Of a stretch of DNA of 64,000 bases, positions 52,443-61,246 are shown piece after piece. The DNA comes from Salipiger bermudensis HTCC2601. Lineage in GTDB: Bacteria; Pseudomonadota; Alphaproteobacteria; Rhodobacterales; Rhodobacteraceae. Numbering within the stretch: the first letter of the stretch is position 1; each line of letters starts with the position of its first letter. The DNA lies in the NCBI RefSeq assembly GCF_000153725.1, contig NZ_DS022276.1, positions 2,714,853 through 2,778,852 of the forward strand. Reading direction: 5' to 3'. A program made the position numbers and the translations under genes. The notes under the pieces are model-generated. The model ran no database searches, was not told where the DNA came from, and saw only the letters and a list, made by a program, of their open reading frames with translations.

Positions 52443-53183
52443 TTATTCGCGATTGCCAAGCAGTTGCAGCAGGAACATGAACATGTTGATGAAGTCGAGG
52501 TAGAGCTGCAGGGCGCCCATGATGGCGGCCTTGCCGAGCCACTCGCTGTCGCTATGCGCTGCGTGCTGCAGGTAGGTGTTCTTGATGTTCTGCGTGTCGT
52601 AGGCGGTCAGGCCGGCGAAGATCAGCACACCCAGGATCGAGATCGCGAAGTAGATCGCGGGCGATGCCAGGAAGATGTTGATGATCGAGGCCACGAGGAT
52701 GCCGATCACACCCATGATCAGGAACGAACCCCAGCCGGAGATGTCCTTCTTGGTGGTGTAGCCCCAGAGCGACAAGCCCGCGAAGGCGATCGAGGTCACG
52801 AGGAACACCTGCGCGATCGAGAAGCCGGTGAAGGCCACGAAGATCCAGCTCAGCGACAGGCCCATCACGGCGGCGAAGCCGAAGAAGAACAGCTGTGCGC
52901 CAGCGGCGGAGATGCGGTTGAGGATCGCGCCGAAGGCAAACGCCATGATCAGCGGAGCAAACATGACGATCCAGCCGAGGATGTTCGGCTGCAGCGTGGC
53001 GGGGTCACGGAACACGGCCAGCAGTTCGGGGCTCGTGCCCACTGCCCAGGCGACTGCGAAGGTCAGCAGCATCCCAATGGACATGGTCCCGTAGACCTTG
53101 TTCATGTGGGCGCGCAGACCCTCGTCAATCTGGGCCGCGCTCGCGCTTCCGGTAGCGGTCCGGATTGTTCTGTATTCAGCCAT
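52443..53183 (-). CDS. Bax inhibitor-1/YccA family membrane protein
   Basis: A 246-residue membrane protein with seven hydrophobic segments and the family order: a polar N-terminal part, MNKVYGTMSIGMLLTFAVAW, FAPLIMAFAFG, FGFAAVMGLSLSWIF, a GYTTKKDISGWGSFLIMGVI loop and AYDTQNIKNTYLQ. Bacterial members are pH-sensitive calcium-leak channels or FtsH-associated proteins. It lies opposite the DUF1127 gene region and has no obvious operon partner. Confidence 0.93.
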   Translation of the reverse strand: MAEYRTIRTATGSASAAQIDEGLRAHMNKVYGTMSIGMLLTFAVAWAVGTSPELLAVFRDPATLQPNILGWIVMFAPLIMAFAFGAILNRISAAGAQLFFFGFAAVMGLSLSWIFVAFTGFSIAQVFLVTSIAFAGLSLWGYTTKKDISGWGSFLIMGVIGILVASIINIFLASPAIYFAISILGVLIFAGLTAYDTQNIKNTYLQHAAHSDSEWLGKAAIMGALQLYLDFINMFMFLLQLLGNRE

Positions 53184-53319
53184 TCATGCCTCCAAGCTGT
53201 GTCTCAGGTATCGAGATGGATTTATTGCCTTCGATATTGGCAGAGCGGGGCGGCATTTCAAGATGGAAGGCACCGGAAAACCGGTGCTTTCGATACGTCT
53301 TTTGCGGCCTGCTCGCGGC

Positions 53320-53541
53320 TTAGCCGCGCCAGTGGGCGGGGGCGTCCCAAGGTTTGCGGCTGGCCTCGTGCAGGGCATCGGCGCGGCTGATGCCCATGTC
53401 GCGCAGCGCGGCGTCGTCGAGCTCGGCCAGGCGGCGGCGCTGGCGCCACAGCGCCTGCAGGTCGAGCAGTCGGTGCAGAAGGGGGCGGCGCTGCGCGGAC
53501 GGCTTGCAGGCGGCGCGGGGCAGGGCGGTGTCACGGGGCAT
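53320..53541 (-). CDS. DUF1127-containing small protein
   Basis: A 73-residue basic protein ending in the DUF1127 motif (WRQRRRLAELDDAALRDMGI, then SRADALHEASRKPWD). Small proteins with this arginine-rich domain are common in alphaproteobacteria, where some regulate phosphate or stress genes and small RNA stability. The ATG at 53541 has AAGGA eight bases upstream and is preferred over the GTG at 53556. It is read away from the LysR gene that follows. Confidence 0.85.
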   Translation of the reverse strand: MPRDTALPRAACKPSAQRRPLLHRLLDLQALWRQRRRLAELDDAALRDMGISRADALHEASRKPWDAPAHWRG

Positions 53542-53666
53542 GATGGTGTCCTTCACGAAATGTGATGTGGATTTCTGTATTCATGTCTTCATGTGATCGG
53601 TATGCTCTTGGCCAACCCATCTGTAAAACGAATATCCCTGATCCCTCCCATCACGAAATCCGATTC

Positions 53667-54539
53667 ATGCGCAATCTAGACATCACCACGCTCCGTTCCT
53701 TCCTCGCTGTCGCAGAGGCCGGCGGGGTCACCCGCGCCGCCGGGTTCCTCAACCTCACGCAATCGGCGGTCTCGATGCAGCTCAAGCGGCTGGAGGAGTC
53801 TCTTGGGCTGGCGCTGCTCGACCGCTCGGGGCGCGGGGTCAGTCTCACGCCCGCGGGCGAGCAACTGCTGAAATATGCGCGCCGCATGGTCGAGCTGAAT
53901 GACGAGATCTACGCAAGGCTGACGGCGACCGACTGGGAGGGCGAGCTGGTGCTCGGCGTGCCGCATGACATCGTCTACCCGGTGATCCCGCGCGTGATGA
54001 AGAAGATGCAGCGCGATTTCCCGCGGGTGCGGCTACAGCTGATCAGCTCCTACACCGCCGGGCTTAAGGAGCAGTTCGCCCGGGGCGAGGTCGACGTGAT
54101 CCTGACCACCGAGACCGAGCCCGGCGACGGCGCCGAGCCGCTGCTCGAGGTGCCGCTGCGCTGGTACGGTGCGCCGACCGGCACCGCATGGAAGACCCGG
54201 CCCCTGCGCATCGCCTTTTCACGGCGTTGCGGTTTCCGCCCGGTTGCGATCTCGCTGATGGAGCGCGAGGGGTTCGACTGGGAACTGGCAGTGGACAGCG
54301 AGAGCGACCGCACCATCGAAGTGTCGGTGTCGGCCGATCTCGCGGTGACGCCGATCCTCGAGGGCCACGCGCCGGCGCATTTCGAACTGATCCCGCCGGG
54401 AGAGTTGCCGGAACTCGGCAAGCAGTCGATCTGTCTCTACGCGTCGAGCGCGCGCCCTCAGCTCATCGAGCCCCTTCTTGGGGCGCTGCGGGCAGAGTTC
54501 GGCGTGCTGCGCGGTCGGCGCGAAATCGCCGCCGCGTAG
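53667..54539 (+). CDS. LysR-family transcriptional regulator
   Basis: A 290-residue LysR regulator. The winged helix-turn-helix is at about residues 5-62 (LRSFLAVAEAGGVTRAAGFL, NLTQSAVSMQLKRLEESLGL); the effector domain follows. The ATG at 53667 gives the usual short lead of five residues before the first helix. The divergent DUF1127 gene may be a target. The ligand is unknown. Confidence 0.92.
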   Translation: MRNLDITTLRSFLAVAEAGGVTRAAGFLNLTQSAVSMQLKRLEESLGLALLDRSGRGVSLTPAGEQLLKYARRMVELNDEIYARLTATDWEGELVLGVPHDIVYPVIPRVMKKMQRDFPRVRLQLISSYTAGLKEQFARGEVDVILTTETEPGDGAEPLLEVPLRWYGAPTGTAWKTRPLRIAFSRRCGFRPVAISLMEREGFDWELAVDSESDRTIEVSVSADLAVTPILEGHAPAHFELIPPGELPELGKQSICLYASSARPQLIEPLLGALRAEFGVLRGRREIAAA

Positions 54540-54653
54540 GCATTCGCACCGAAAGCTTGACTTGAGCGCGCGGTTCAGGGCGTTTTGTCGCGCCCTGCGC
54601 TTCGGCGCTGCGGTAAGCTGTCTCAGTTTCAGGAAATTGGAATATGTCCGGCG

Positions 54654-55619
54654 CTAACCGTCGATGCGGATCACAACCTTGCCGGTCGACTTGCGGTCGC
54701 GCAGCAGGGCGAGCCCGTCGGCGACCTCTTCCAGCGGAAGCACGTGACTCACATGCGGACGAATCTTCTTCTGGTCGTACCATGCGAAGAGCTGTGCCAG
54801 AGATCCGGTGAGAATCTCCGGCCGGAAGGTCAGGTAGCCGCCCCAGTAGAGCCCCATGACGGTGAGATTCTTCACCAATAGGTGGTTCGCCTTGATCTGC
54901 GGGACCTCTCCGCTTGCAAAGCCGATGGTCAAAATCCGCGCCTCGGGCTTGCAGGAGCGGAACGCGGCAGTGAACTGGTCGCCTCCGACCGCGTCGTAGA
55001 CAACGTCCGACCCGCCGAGCGCGAGCACCGCCTCGCGGATGTCCTCGGTGCGGGCATCGATGAGGTGATCCGCGCCCGCCTGACGGGCGACCTCGAGCTT
55101 TTCCGGTCCCCGCGCGCAGGCGATCACGGTGGCTCCCATGAGCTTGCCGATCTCGACCGCCGTGAGCCCCACACCGCCCGCCGCGCCGAGCACGAGGAGG
55201 GTCTCACCGGGTTGGAGACGTGCACGATGATCGAGCGCCAAGTGACTGGTTCCATACGCAATCTGGAAGGCGGCCGCGTCTTCGAAACTCATGCTGTCGG
55301 GGATCTTCACAGCGCGCGCGGCGTCGAACACGCCATACTCGGCCAGCCCGCCCTTTCCGCCGAAGACCGCCACGCGATCGCCCGGCGCAAACCCGGTCAC
55401 ACCGGTGCCGACGGTGTCGATCGTGCCGGCCACTTCCATGCCCATGGTGAACGGAACCTTGGGCGTATCCTGGTACTTCCCCTCAATCATCAGGAGATCC
55501 GCGAAATTGAGCCCACAGGCCCCGATCCGCAGCCTGATCTGCCCTGACGCGCATTCAGGAATGTCTATATCCGTTAGGGTAGGTTGCTTTTCATGCGAGC
55601 TGAGAAGAAAAGATAGCAT
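54654..55619 (-). CDS. NADPH:quinone oxidoreductase family protein
   Basis: A 321-residue zinc-free medium-chain dehydrogenase of the quinone oxidoreductase group. Hallmarks are CGLNFADLLMIEGKYQ, VPFTMGMEVAGTID, GDRVAVFGGKGGLAEY, the nucleotide-binding LVLGAAGGVGLTAVEIGKLM and the C-terminal HVLPLEEVADGLALL with GKVVIRI. It reduces quinones or enones with NADPH. No operon partner is seen; the gene faces the XRE gene across about 300 bp. Confidence 0.92.
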   Translation of the reverse strand: MLSFLLSSHEKQPTLTDIDIPECASGQIRLRIGACGLNFADLLMIEGKYQDTPKVPFTMGMEVAGTIDTVGTGVTGFAPGDRVAVFGGKGGLAEYGVFDAARAVKIPDSMSFEDAAAFQIAYGTSHLALDHRARLQPGETLLVLGAAGGVGLTAVEIGKLMGATVIACARGPEKLEVARQAGADHLIDARTEDIREAVLALGGSDVVYDAVGGDQFTAAFRSCKPEARILTIGFASGEVPQIKANHLLVKNLTVMGLYWGGYLTFRPEILTGSLAQLFAWYDQKKIRPHVSHVLPLEEVADGLALLRDRKSTGKVVIRIDG

Positions 55620-55917
55620 ACGGGCCTCGTGGATCGTGATCGTGAATGTGATGGTGCTTTTGTTGAATTGTCAAATCTCGATCCGCCCCCATATGTGCTT
55701 AAGTGGTACGTGCTCCTGCAACCTTTAGGTGCACATAGTCGACTGTATTTACCGTATCAGGCGCGTCGTGCTTGATCACAACGCCTCTGACGATGTACTG
55801 TCCGCAGGCTGGTAAAAAGATCGCTGGGTGCGTGTGTGTGTGCCCAGAGCAGGTTGCGCCGGTGGCGCAGGAAGAATTAGTCGCCCCTGGTACGGGGTGT
55901 GGTAGAAGGAAACGCCA

Positions 55918-56301
55918 ATGACGCATCCCGTGGACGTCCATGTGGGCAAACGCATCCGTCACCGCCGCTGGCTGGTGGGGATGACGCAACAGCAACTTGC
56001 CGAGCAGGTCGGGATCAAGTTCCAGCAGATCCAGAAGTACGAGACCGGCGCCAACCGCGTCAGCGCCTCCCGCCTCTGGGATATCGCGGACGCACTTGAA
56101 GTGCCGGTGAGTTTCTTCTTCGAAGGCATCGACGCCGAGCAGGAGGCCCCGGAAGAGGCAGCCGCCCCGGCCGCAGCGATGCCGGCCGACATCCTCGGCG
56201 ACAAGGAAGCGCTCGACCTGGTGCGCTCCTATTACGCGATCCCCGAGAACCAGCGCCGCCGCTTGTTCGAACTGGCCCGCGTCCTGTCCGACGTGGCTTG
56301 A
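55918..56301 (+). CDS. XRE-family helix-turn-helix regulator
   Basis: A 127-residue regulator. A Cro/CI-type helix-turn-helix is at about residues 10-65 (VGKRIRHRRWLVGMTQQQLA, EQVGIKFQQIQKYETGANRV). An Ala/Glu-rich linker leads to a conserved C-terminal helix (LVRSYYAIPENQRRRLFELA). This layout is highly conserved in alphaproteobacteria. AGAAGGA stands before the ATG. The 298-bp gap upstream holds no gene I can support. Confidence 0.92.
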   Translation: MTHPVDVHVGKRIRHRRWLVGMTQQQLAEQVGIKFQQIQKYETGANRVSASRLWDIADALEVPVSFFFEGIDAEQEAPEEAAAPAAAMPADILGDKEALDLVRSYYAIPENQRRRLFELARVLSDVA

Positions 56302-56356
56302 GCCTGCGTCGCCGCTGCGCTAGCTGATTTGCAAGAAAATCAGCGAGGTGGCGGCG

Positions 56357-57157
56357 ATGGCCGATATATCCGAAAATCTGGCCAACGAGCTTTGGGACAC
56401 GGCGCATGCGCTGGCTGATGCCGCGCGTGCGGCGATCCTGCCGCATTTCCGGGCCCACGGCCTTGATGCCGAGAACAAGCAGGCCGAGGGCTTCGACCCG
56501 GTGACCGTCGCCGACCGCGCTGCCGAAGAGGCGATGCGCGGCCTGCTCGCGGCGCGCCGGCCCGAGGATGGCATTCTCGGCGAAGAGCTTGGCATCACCA
56601 GCGGCAGCAGCGGGCTGACCTGGGTGCTTGATCCCATCGACGGCACCCGTGGCTTCCTGAGCGGCACACCCACCTGGGGCGTGCTGATCGCTCTTTCCGA
56701 CGAGACCGGGCCGCGGCTCGGGATCATCGACCAGCCTTATACCGGCGAGCGGTTTTGCGGCGGGCTTGGCCGCGCCGAGTGGAGCGGCCCGCTGGGCGAC
56801 TTCGCGCTCTCGACACGCCGCCCGCGTGGGCTCGACGAGGCGATCCTCTTCACCACCTTCCCCGAGATCGGCACAGATGTCGACCGCACCGCCTTTACGC
56901 GGGTGAAGGACCGCGCCCGGCTGACCCGCTATGGCATGGATTGCTACGCCTACGCGCTGCTCGCGGCGGGGCAGATCGACCTTGTGGTCGAAGCCGGGCT
57001 CTATCCTTATGACGTGCAGGCGCCGATCGCGGTGATCGAGGCGGCGGGCGGCATCGTCACCGACTGGGAGGGCGGCCCGGCGCACGAGGGCGGGCGCGTT
57101 CTCGCCGCCGCCAACGCGGAGCTGCACGCAGAGGCGCTGGCGCTGCTCCAGGGCTGA
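56357..57157 (+). CDS. Inositol monophosphatase family enzyme, probable histidinol-phosphatase
   Basis: A 266-residue lithium-sensitive-type phosphatase. Metal-binding motifs are GEELGI, LDPIDGTRGF and DCYAYALLAAGQIDLVVEAG, then PYDVQAPIAVIEAAGG, where the WDxAA motif reads YDVQA as in HisN-like members. It may act in histidine synthesis or on inositol or nucleotide monophosphates. GAGG seven bases before 56357 fixes the start; a GTG at 56348 is less likely. Confidence 0.87.
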   Translation: MADISENLANELWDTAHALADAARAAILPHFRAHGLDAENKQAEGFDPVTVADRAAEEAMRGLLAARRPEDGILGEELGITSGSSGLTWVLDPIDGTRGFLSGTPTWGVLIALSDETGPRLGIIDQPYTGERFCGGLGRAEWSGPLGDFALSTRRPRGLDEAILFTTFPEIGTDVDRTAFTRVKDRARLTRYGMDCYAYALLAAGQIDLVVEAGLYPYDVQAPIAVIEAAGGIVTDWEGGPAHEGGRVLAAANAELHAEALALLQG

Positions 57158-57267
57158 GCGGGAGACGGTCACGGTCACGGGCGAAACCGCCCGGATCGTG
57201 AGGTCGCAACTTCCATTCCGGTGCGGAACCGGCCACTCTCCGGGCAAACCCCAAGGAGTGCCTCACC

Positions 57268-58608
57268 ATGTCCGAGACCCTGATCCGCAACGCCCATAGC
57301 GTGCTCACCATGGATGATGCCGGCAGCGAGTTTGCCGGCGCCGACGTGCTGATCCGGGACGGCGTGATCGTGCAGATCGGCGAGGGGCTCACGACCGCGG
57401 GCGAGGTGGTCGAGGCCGCGAATTGCGTGGTGACGCCCGGGCTGGTGAATACGCATCACCACCTCTACCAGACCCTGACCCGCGCGGTGCCCGGCGGTCA
57501 GGACGCGCTGCTCTTCGGCTGGCTCCAGACCCTCTACCCGATCTGGTCCCGCTTCGGACCCGAGGAAATGCGCATCTCGGCGCTGACCGGGCTGGCCGAG
57601 CTGGCACTTTCGGGCTGCACCCTCACCTCGGACCATCTGTATCTTTATCCCAACGGTGCGCGTCTCGATGACACGATCGACGCCGCGACCGAGATCGGGC
57701 TGCGCTTCCATGCCACCCGCGGCGCCATGAGCATCGGCGAGAGTGACGGCGGCCTGCCGCCCGATGCGCTGGTCGAGCGCGAGGAGGCCATTCTCGAGGA
57801 CTGCATTCGCGTCATCGATGCCTTCCACGACCCGAGCGAGGGCGCGATGGTGCGCGTCGGCGTGGCGCCGTGCTCGCCGTTTTCGGTGAGCCGCGAGCTG
57901 ATGCGCGACGCGGCACTTCTGGCCCGCGACAAGGGAGTGATGATGCACACGCACCTTGCCGAGAACGACGAGGACATCGCTTATTCCGAGGCGCAGTTCG
58001 GCTGCCGGCCCGGTCAATACGCCGAGGAGTTGGGCTGGACCGGCCCTGATGTCTGGCACGCACATTGCGTGAAGCTCGACGGGCAGGAGGTTGATCTCTT
58101 TGCACAATCTCGAACCGGGGTGGCGCATTGCCCGTGCTCGAACTGCCGGCTCGGCTCGGGCATCGCGCCGATCCGCGACATGGTCGACGCGGGCGTGCCG
58201 GTGGGGCTCGGCGTTGACGGGTCGGCCAGCAACGACAGTTCCAACCTCGTCGCCGAGGCGCGGCAGGCGATGCTCTTGCAGAGGGTGTCGCGCGGGGCCG
58301 ACGCGATGAGCGCCCGCGAGGCGCTGCGGCTTGCGACCCGGGGCGGGGCCGAGGTGCTCGGCCGCCACGATTGCGGCCAGATCGCGCCGGGCAAGCGCGC
58401 CGATCTGGCGCTCTGGGATGTTACGGGGATCGACAGCGCCGGCAGCTGGGACAAGGCGGCCCTGTTGCTCGCCGGTCCGCAACGGGTGCGCCACCTGTTC
58501 GTCGAAGGACGGCAGGTGGTGCGCGACGGGCTGCTCACCACCATCGACCTCGGCGCGACTCTGGCGCATCAGGACGCGCTGGCTCTGAGGCTGGCCGAAC
58601 AGCCGTGA
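57268..58608 (+). CDS. 8-oxoguanine deaminase (amidohydrolase family)
   Basis: A 446-residue metal-dependent amidohydrolase. Metal ligands are in TPGLVNTHHHLYQTLTRAVP, THLAEND, WHAHCVKLD and the Asp of GVDGSASND. The CPCSNCRLGSGIAPIRDM block with its Cys pattern is typical of the 8-oxoguanine deaminase/isocytosine group rather than guanine deaminase. It converts 8-oxoguanine to urate. AAGGAG lies before the ATG. A second purine deaminase, for guanine, is 1.2 kb further on the other strand. Confidence 0.88.
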   Translation: MSETLIRNAHSVLTMDDAGSEFAGADVLIRDGVIVQIGEGLTTAGEVVEAANCVVTPGLVNTHHHLYQTLTRAVPGGQDALLFGWLQTLYPIWSRFGPEEMRISALTGLAELALSGCTLTSDHLYLYPNGARLDDTIDAATEIGLRFHATRGAMSIGESDGGLPPDALVEREEAILEDCIRVIDAFHDPSEGAMVRVGVAPCSPFSVSRELMRDAALLARDKGVMMHTHLAENDEDIAYSEAQFGCRPGQYAEELGWTGPDVWHAHCVKLDGQEVDLFAQSRTGVAHCPCSNCRLGSGIAPIRDMVDAGVPVGLGVDGSASNDSSNLVAEARQAMLLQRVSRGADAMSAREALRLATRGGAEVLGRHDCGQIAPGKRADLALWDVTGIDSAGSWDKAALLLAGPQRVRHLFVEGRQVVRDGLLTTIDLGATLAHQDALALRLAEQP

Positions 58609-58664
58609 ACGAAACATTAGGGAGTTCCCGGCAAGGATCTGATGACGGTACGAAGGAAGACGCA

Positions 58665-59150
58665 TTGAAACGGATGATCACCACAGCCGCGCTGCTGCTC
58701 ACGGCGGGCTGTGCCGCGCCAACGCCTGACATCGCCAGCCGGAGCGGGCCAATGGAGCCTGCCGCCACCGCACAGATCGAGCCGGAGCCGGCGGCAGCGG
58801 TGCCCTCGCTCAACGCGTTCCGCGCGTCGCATGGCCTGCGTCCGCTGACCCGCTCCGCCACGCTCGAGGCCGTTGCCGAGGCCCATGCGCGTGACATGCA
58901 GGCCATGGACCTGATGACCCATACCGGCTCGGACGGCAGCCAGATGACCGACCGGCTCGAGCGTGAAGGCTATCGGTACCGCGCCGCGGCCGAGAACGTG
59001 GCGCAGACACACCAAGGCATGGACAACGCCATGCGCCTCTGGATCAATTCTCCGGGTCACCGCAGGAACATGCTCAAGACCAATGTCACGCAATACGGTC
59101 TGGCCCGGGCGGGCGATTTCTACGCCATGGTTCTGGCGGCGCCGCGCTAG
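58665..59150 (+). CDS. CAP-domain (SCP/PR1) lipoprotein, first copy
   Basis: A 161-residue protein. A short signal with lipobox TAGC (Cys near residue 16) is followed by a linker and a CAP domain: NAFRASHGLRPLTRSATLEA, AHARDMQAMDLMTHTGSDGS, AENVAQTHQGM, WINSPGHRRNML and YGLARAGDFYAMVLA. The conserved His residues of the CAP cleft are present (AHARD, THTGSDG, GHRRN). I choose the TTG at 58665 because AAGGAAG lies before it; the ATG at 58674 is an alternative. A related gene follows at 59261. Confidence 0.85.
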   Translation: MKRMITTAALLLTAGCAAPTPDIASRSGPMEPAATAQIEPEPAAAVPSLNAFRASHGLRPLTRSATLEAVAEAHARDMQAMDLMTHTGSDGSQMTDRLEREGYRYRAAAENVAQTHQGMDNAMRLWINSPGHRRNMLKTNVTQYGLARAGDFYAMVLAAPR

Positions 59151-59260
59151 GCGGCGCTTTCCCGCACACGGCGTCTGGAGGGTGTGGCCGTTGGCTTGGC
59201 GCGGCGCTATCTGGAGGCCAAATGCCAAGTCCGCCAACCAGCCCGCCAAAAGGTGATCCG

Positions 59261-59821
59261 ATGAAGCTCCTCGCGCCCCTGTTGCTGCTCGCCCCTCTCG
59301 CCGCCTGCGTGGAAATCGACGTGCGCGATGATGTGCCGGCAGCCCGACCCGAGGCGGGTGCCGTGGCTGCTCAGACCGCCGGGGCGCCCGGCCTCCGCGC
59401 GGGCGAGAACGCGCCGACGAAGTCGGTCTTCAGCGGCACCGGCTGCCCCGCGGCCAGCGGCCAGAGCGCGGATCAGAGCTTTGCGGCCTACCGCGCCGCG
59501 CGGGGATTGCCCGCGTTGCGACGCTCATCGGCGCTGGAAGCGGCGGCGGCGACCCATGCACGCGACGTGGCGCGCTTGCAGACCGTGACACATGTGGGCT
59601 CTGACGGCAGCAAGGTCGGGCAGCGCGCCAGCGCAGCCGGTTACCCCCTGCGCCACGTGCACGAGAATGTCGGCTGGACGCCGTGCGGCTTCGACTTCGT
59701 GCTCGAGAGCTGGACCGACTCGCCGTCGCACCTCCAGACCATGATCCGCACCGATGTCAGCGATTACGGCATCGGACGGTCGGGGGATTACTGGGTGCTG
59801 ATCACCGGCCAGCAGGGCTAA
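59261..59821 (+). CDS. CAP-domain (SCP/PR1) lipoprotein, second copy
   Basis: A 186-residue paralogue of the preceding gene. Lipobox LAAC is near residue 17. The mature protein has a longer linker with a Cys (SGTGCPAASGQ) and the CAP domain: AYRAARGLPALRRSSALEAA, THARDVARLQTVTHVGSDGS, HENVGWTPCGFD, WTDSPSHLQTMI and YGIGRSGDYWVLITG. The two extra Cys could form a disulfide. The ATG at 59261 is preceded by AAAAGGTGA. The tandem pair lies between two purine deaminase genes. Confidence 0.86.
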   Translation: MKLLAPLLLLAPLAACVEIDVRDDVPAARPEAGAVAAQTAGAPGLRAGENAPTKSVFSGTGCPAASGQSADQSFAAYRAARGLPALRRSSALEAAAATHARDVARLQTVTHVGSDGSKVGQRASAAGYPLRHVHENVGWTPCGFDFVLESWTDSPSHLQTMIRTDVSDYGIGRSGDYWVLITGQQG

Positions 59822-59824
59822 ACC

Positions 59825-59845
59825 AGACCTCAGACCTCAGACCTC
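59825..59845 (+). repeat. Three tandem AGACCTC heptamers
   Basis: AGACCTC occurs three times without a gap at 59825-59845, just after the second CAP gene and over the stop codon of the convergent guanine deaminase. Copy number changes would move that stop. Confidence 0.8.
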
Positions 59846-61127
59846 AGCGCTTGCGTCCCGCGACCCATGTCGAGGTGACGGCACGGTCGTCGCCCATCAT
59901 GATCGTCGGGAACAGCGCCTCCCAGATGTCGCCCGCCTGCGCCACGCGCTGCGCGATGGCGGGTGTCGAGGCCAGGTCGAGCACGATGAAATCCGCCTCC
60001 ATTCCGGCGGCGAGGTTGCCGATGCGGTCGTCGACATGCAGCGCCCGCGCCGAGCCCTGCGTCGCCAGCCACAGCAGCTCCGAGGCGTGCAGCGGGCGGT
60101 GCCTGAGCTGGCCGATCTCGTAGGCCGCGGCCATTGTGCGCAGCATGGAGAAAGACGAGCCGCCGCCGGTATCGGTTGCAAGCCCGACGATCTGGCCTTC
60201 GCGCGTCAGCCCGCCCATGTCGAACAGGCCCGAGCCGATGAAGGTGTTCGAGGTCGGGCAATGGATCAGCGAGGCGCCAACCTCGCGCAGCCGGTCGCGC
60301 TCGCGTGGTTCCAGATGGATGGCATGGCCGTAGAGGCCACCGGCCCCCAGCAGGCCGTGGGCCTCGTAGGTATCGAGGTAGTCCCGTGCCGAGGGGTAGA
60401 GCGATTTCACCCACGCGATCTCATCGACCTGCTCGCTCAGGTGGGTCTGCATCAGGCAATCCGGGTGCTCGCCCCAGAGCGCCCCCAGCGCCTCGAGCTG
60501 CGCCACCGTCGAGGTGGGCGAGAAACGCGGCGTGATCACGTAGGAGGCGCGGCCGGTGCCGTGCCAGCGCTCAAGCAATGCCTTGCTGTCGTCATACGCC
60601 GATTGCGCGCTGTCGCGCAGGCCCTCGGGCGCGGTGTCGCGGTCCATGCAGGTCTTGCCGGCAAAGACCCGCATCCCGCGCGCCTCTGCGGCCTCGAAGA
60701 TGGCGTCCACCGAGGCAGGGTGGATGGTGCAGTAGGTGCAGACAGAGGTGGTGCCGTGGTCGAGCAGCAGGTCGAGGTAGCGCCCGGCCACCGCGCGGGC
60801 ATGGGCAGGGTCGGCAAAGCGCATCTCTTCGGGGAAGGTATAGTGGTTCAGCCAGTCGATCAGCCGCTTGCCCCAGCTCGCGATCATGCCGGTCTGAGGG
60901 TAATGGGCGTGGGCATCGACGAAGCCCGGCACGATCAGCCCGTCGCCGTGGTCGATGACCTCGGCCGCGGGATGCGCCGCGCGCATCGCATCGGCGGGGC
61001 CGACGGCGAGAATGCGATCGCCCTCGACCGCCAGCGCGCCGCGGCGCTCATGCCAGACGGCGTCGTGGCCCTCGTCGAAGGGCGAGCCGTCGAAGCTCAG
61101 GACCTGTCCCAGATGTAGCGTCGCCAT
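59844..61127 (-). CDS. guaD: Guanine deaminase
   Basis: A 427-residue amidohydrolase. Metal and substrate motifs follow guanine deaminase order: VPGFVDAHAHYPQTGMIASW, the PEEMRFADP block, TSVCTYCTIHPASVDAIFEA, TPRFSPTSTVAQLEALG, LMQTHLSEQVDEI, YGHAIHLEPRE, HCPTSNTFIGSGLFDM and LATDTGGGSSFSM. It converts guanine to xanthine. The ATG at 61127 is the start; the upstream open frame is a shadow of the mgtE promoter region. It is divergent from mgtE. Confidence 0.93.
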   Translation of the reverse strand: MATLHLGQVLSFDGSPFDEGHDAVWHERRGALAVEGDRILAVGPADAMRAAHPAAEVIDHGDGLIVPGFVDAHAHYPQTGMIASWGKRLIDWLNHYTFPEEMRFADPAHARAVAGRYLDLLLDHGTTSVCTYCTIHPASVDAIFEAAEARGMRVFAGKTCMDRDTAPEGLRDSAQSAYDDSKALLERWHGTGRASYVITPRFSPTSTVAQLEALGALWGEHPDCLMQTHLSEQVDEIAWVKSLYPSARDYLDTYEAHGLLGAGGLYGHAIHLEPRERDRLREVGASLIHCPTSNTFIGSGLFDMGGLTREGQIVGLATDTGGGSSFSMLRTMAAAYEIGQLRHRPLHASELLWLATQGSARALHVDDRIGNLAAGMEADFIVLDLASTPAIAQRVAQAGDIWEALFPTIMMGDDRAVTSTWVAGRKR

Positions 61128-61246
61128 GGTGTCTCCGATGCAAACCCGCCGCAACATGACGGCGAGGGCGCCGAAGCGCAATGTGCTCTGTTGCTTGCCG
61201 TCGCGATCCCCTAATCTGCGGCCAAACGGCAGGCAGCGGAGCAGCG

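Noticed and set aside
55699-55995. 98-codon minus-strand gene between the quinone oxidoreductase and the XRE gene
   Set aside because: It overlaps the start of the well-supported XRE gene, is rich in His/Thr/Pro and has no recognisable domain.
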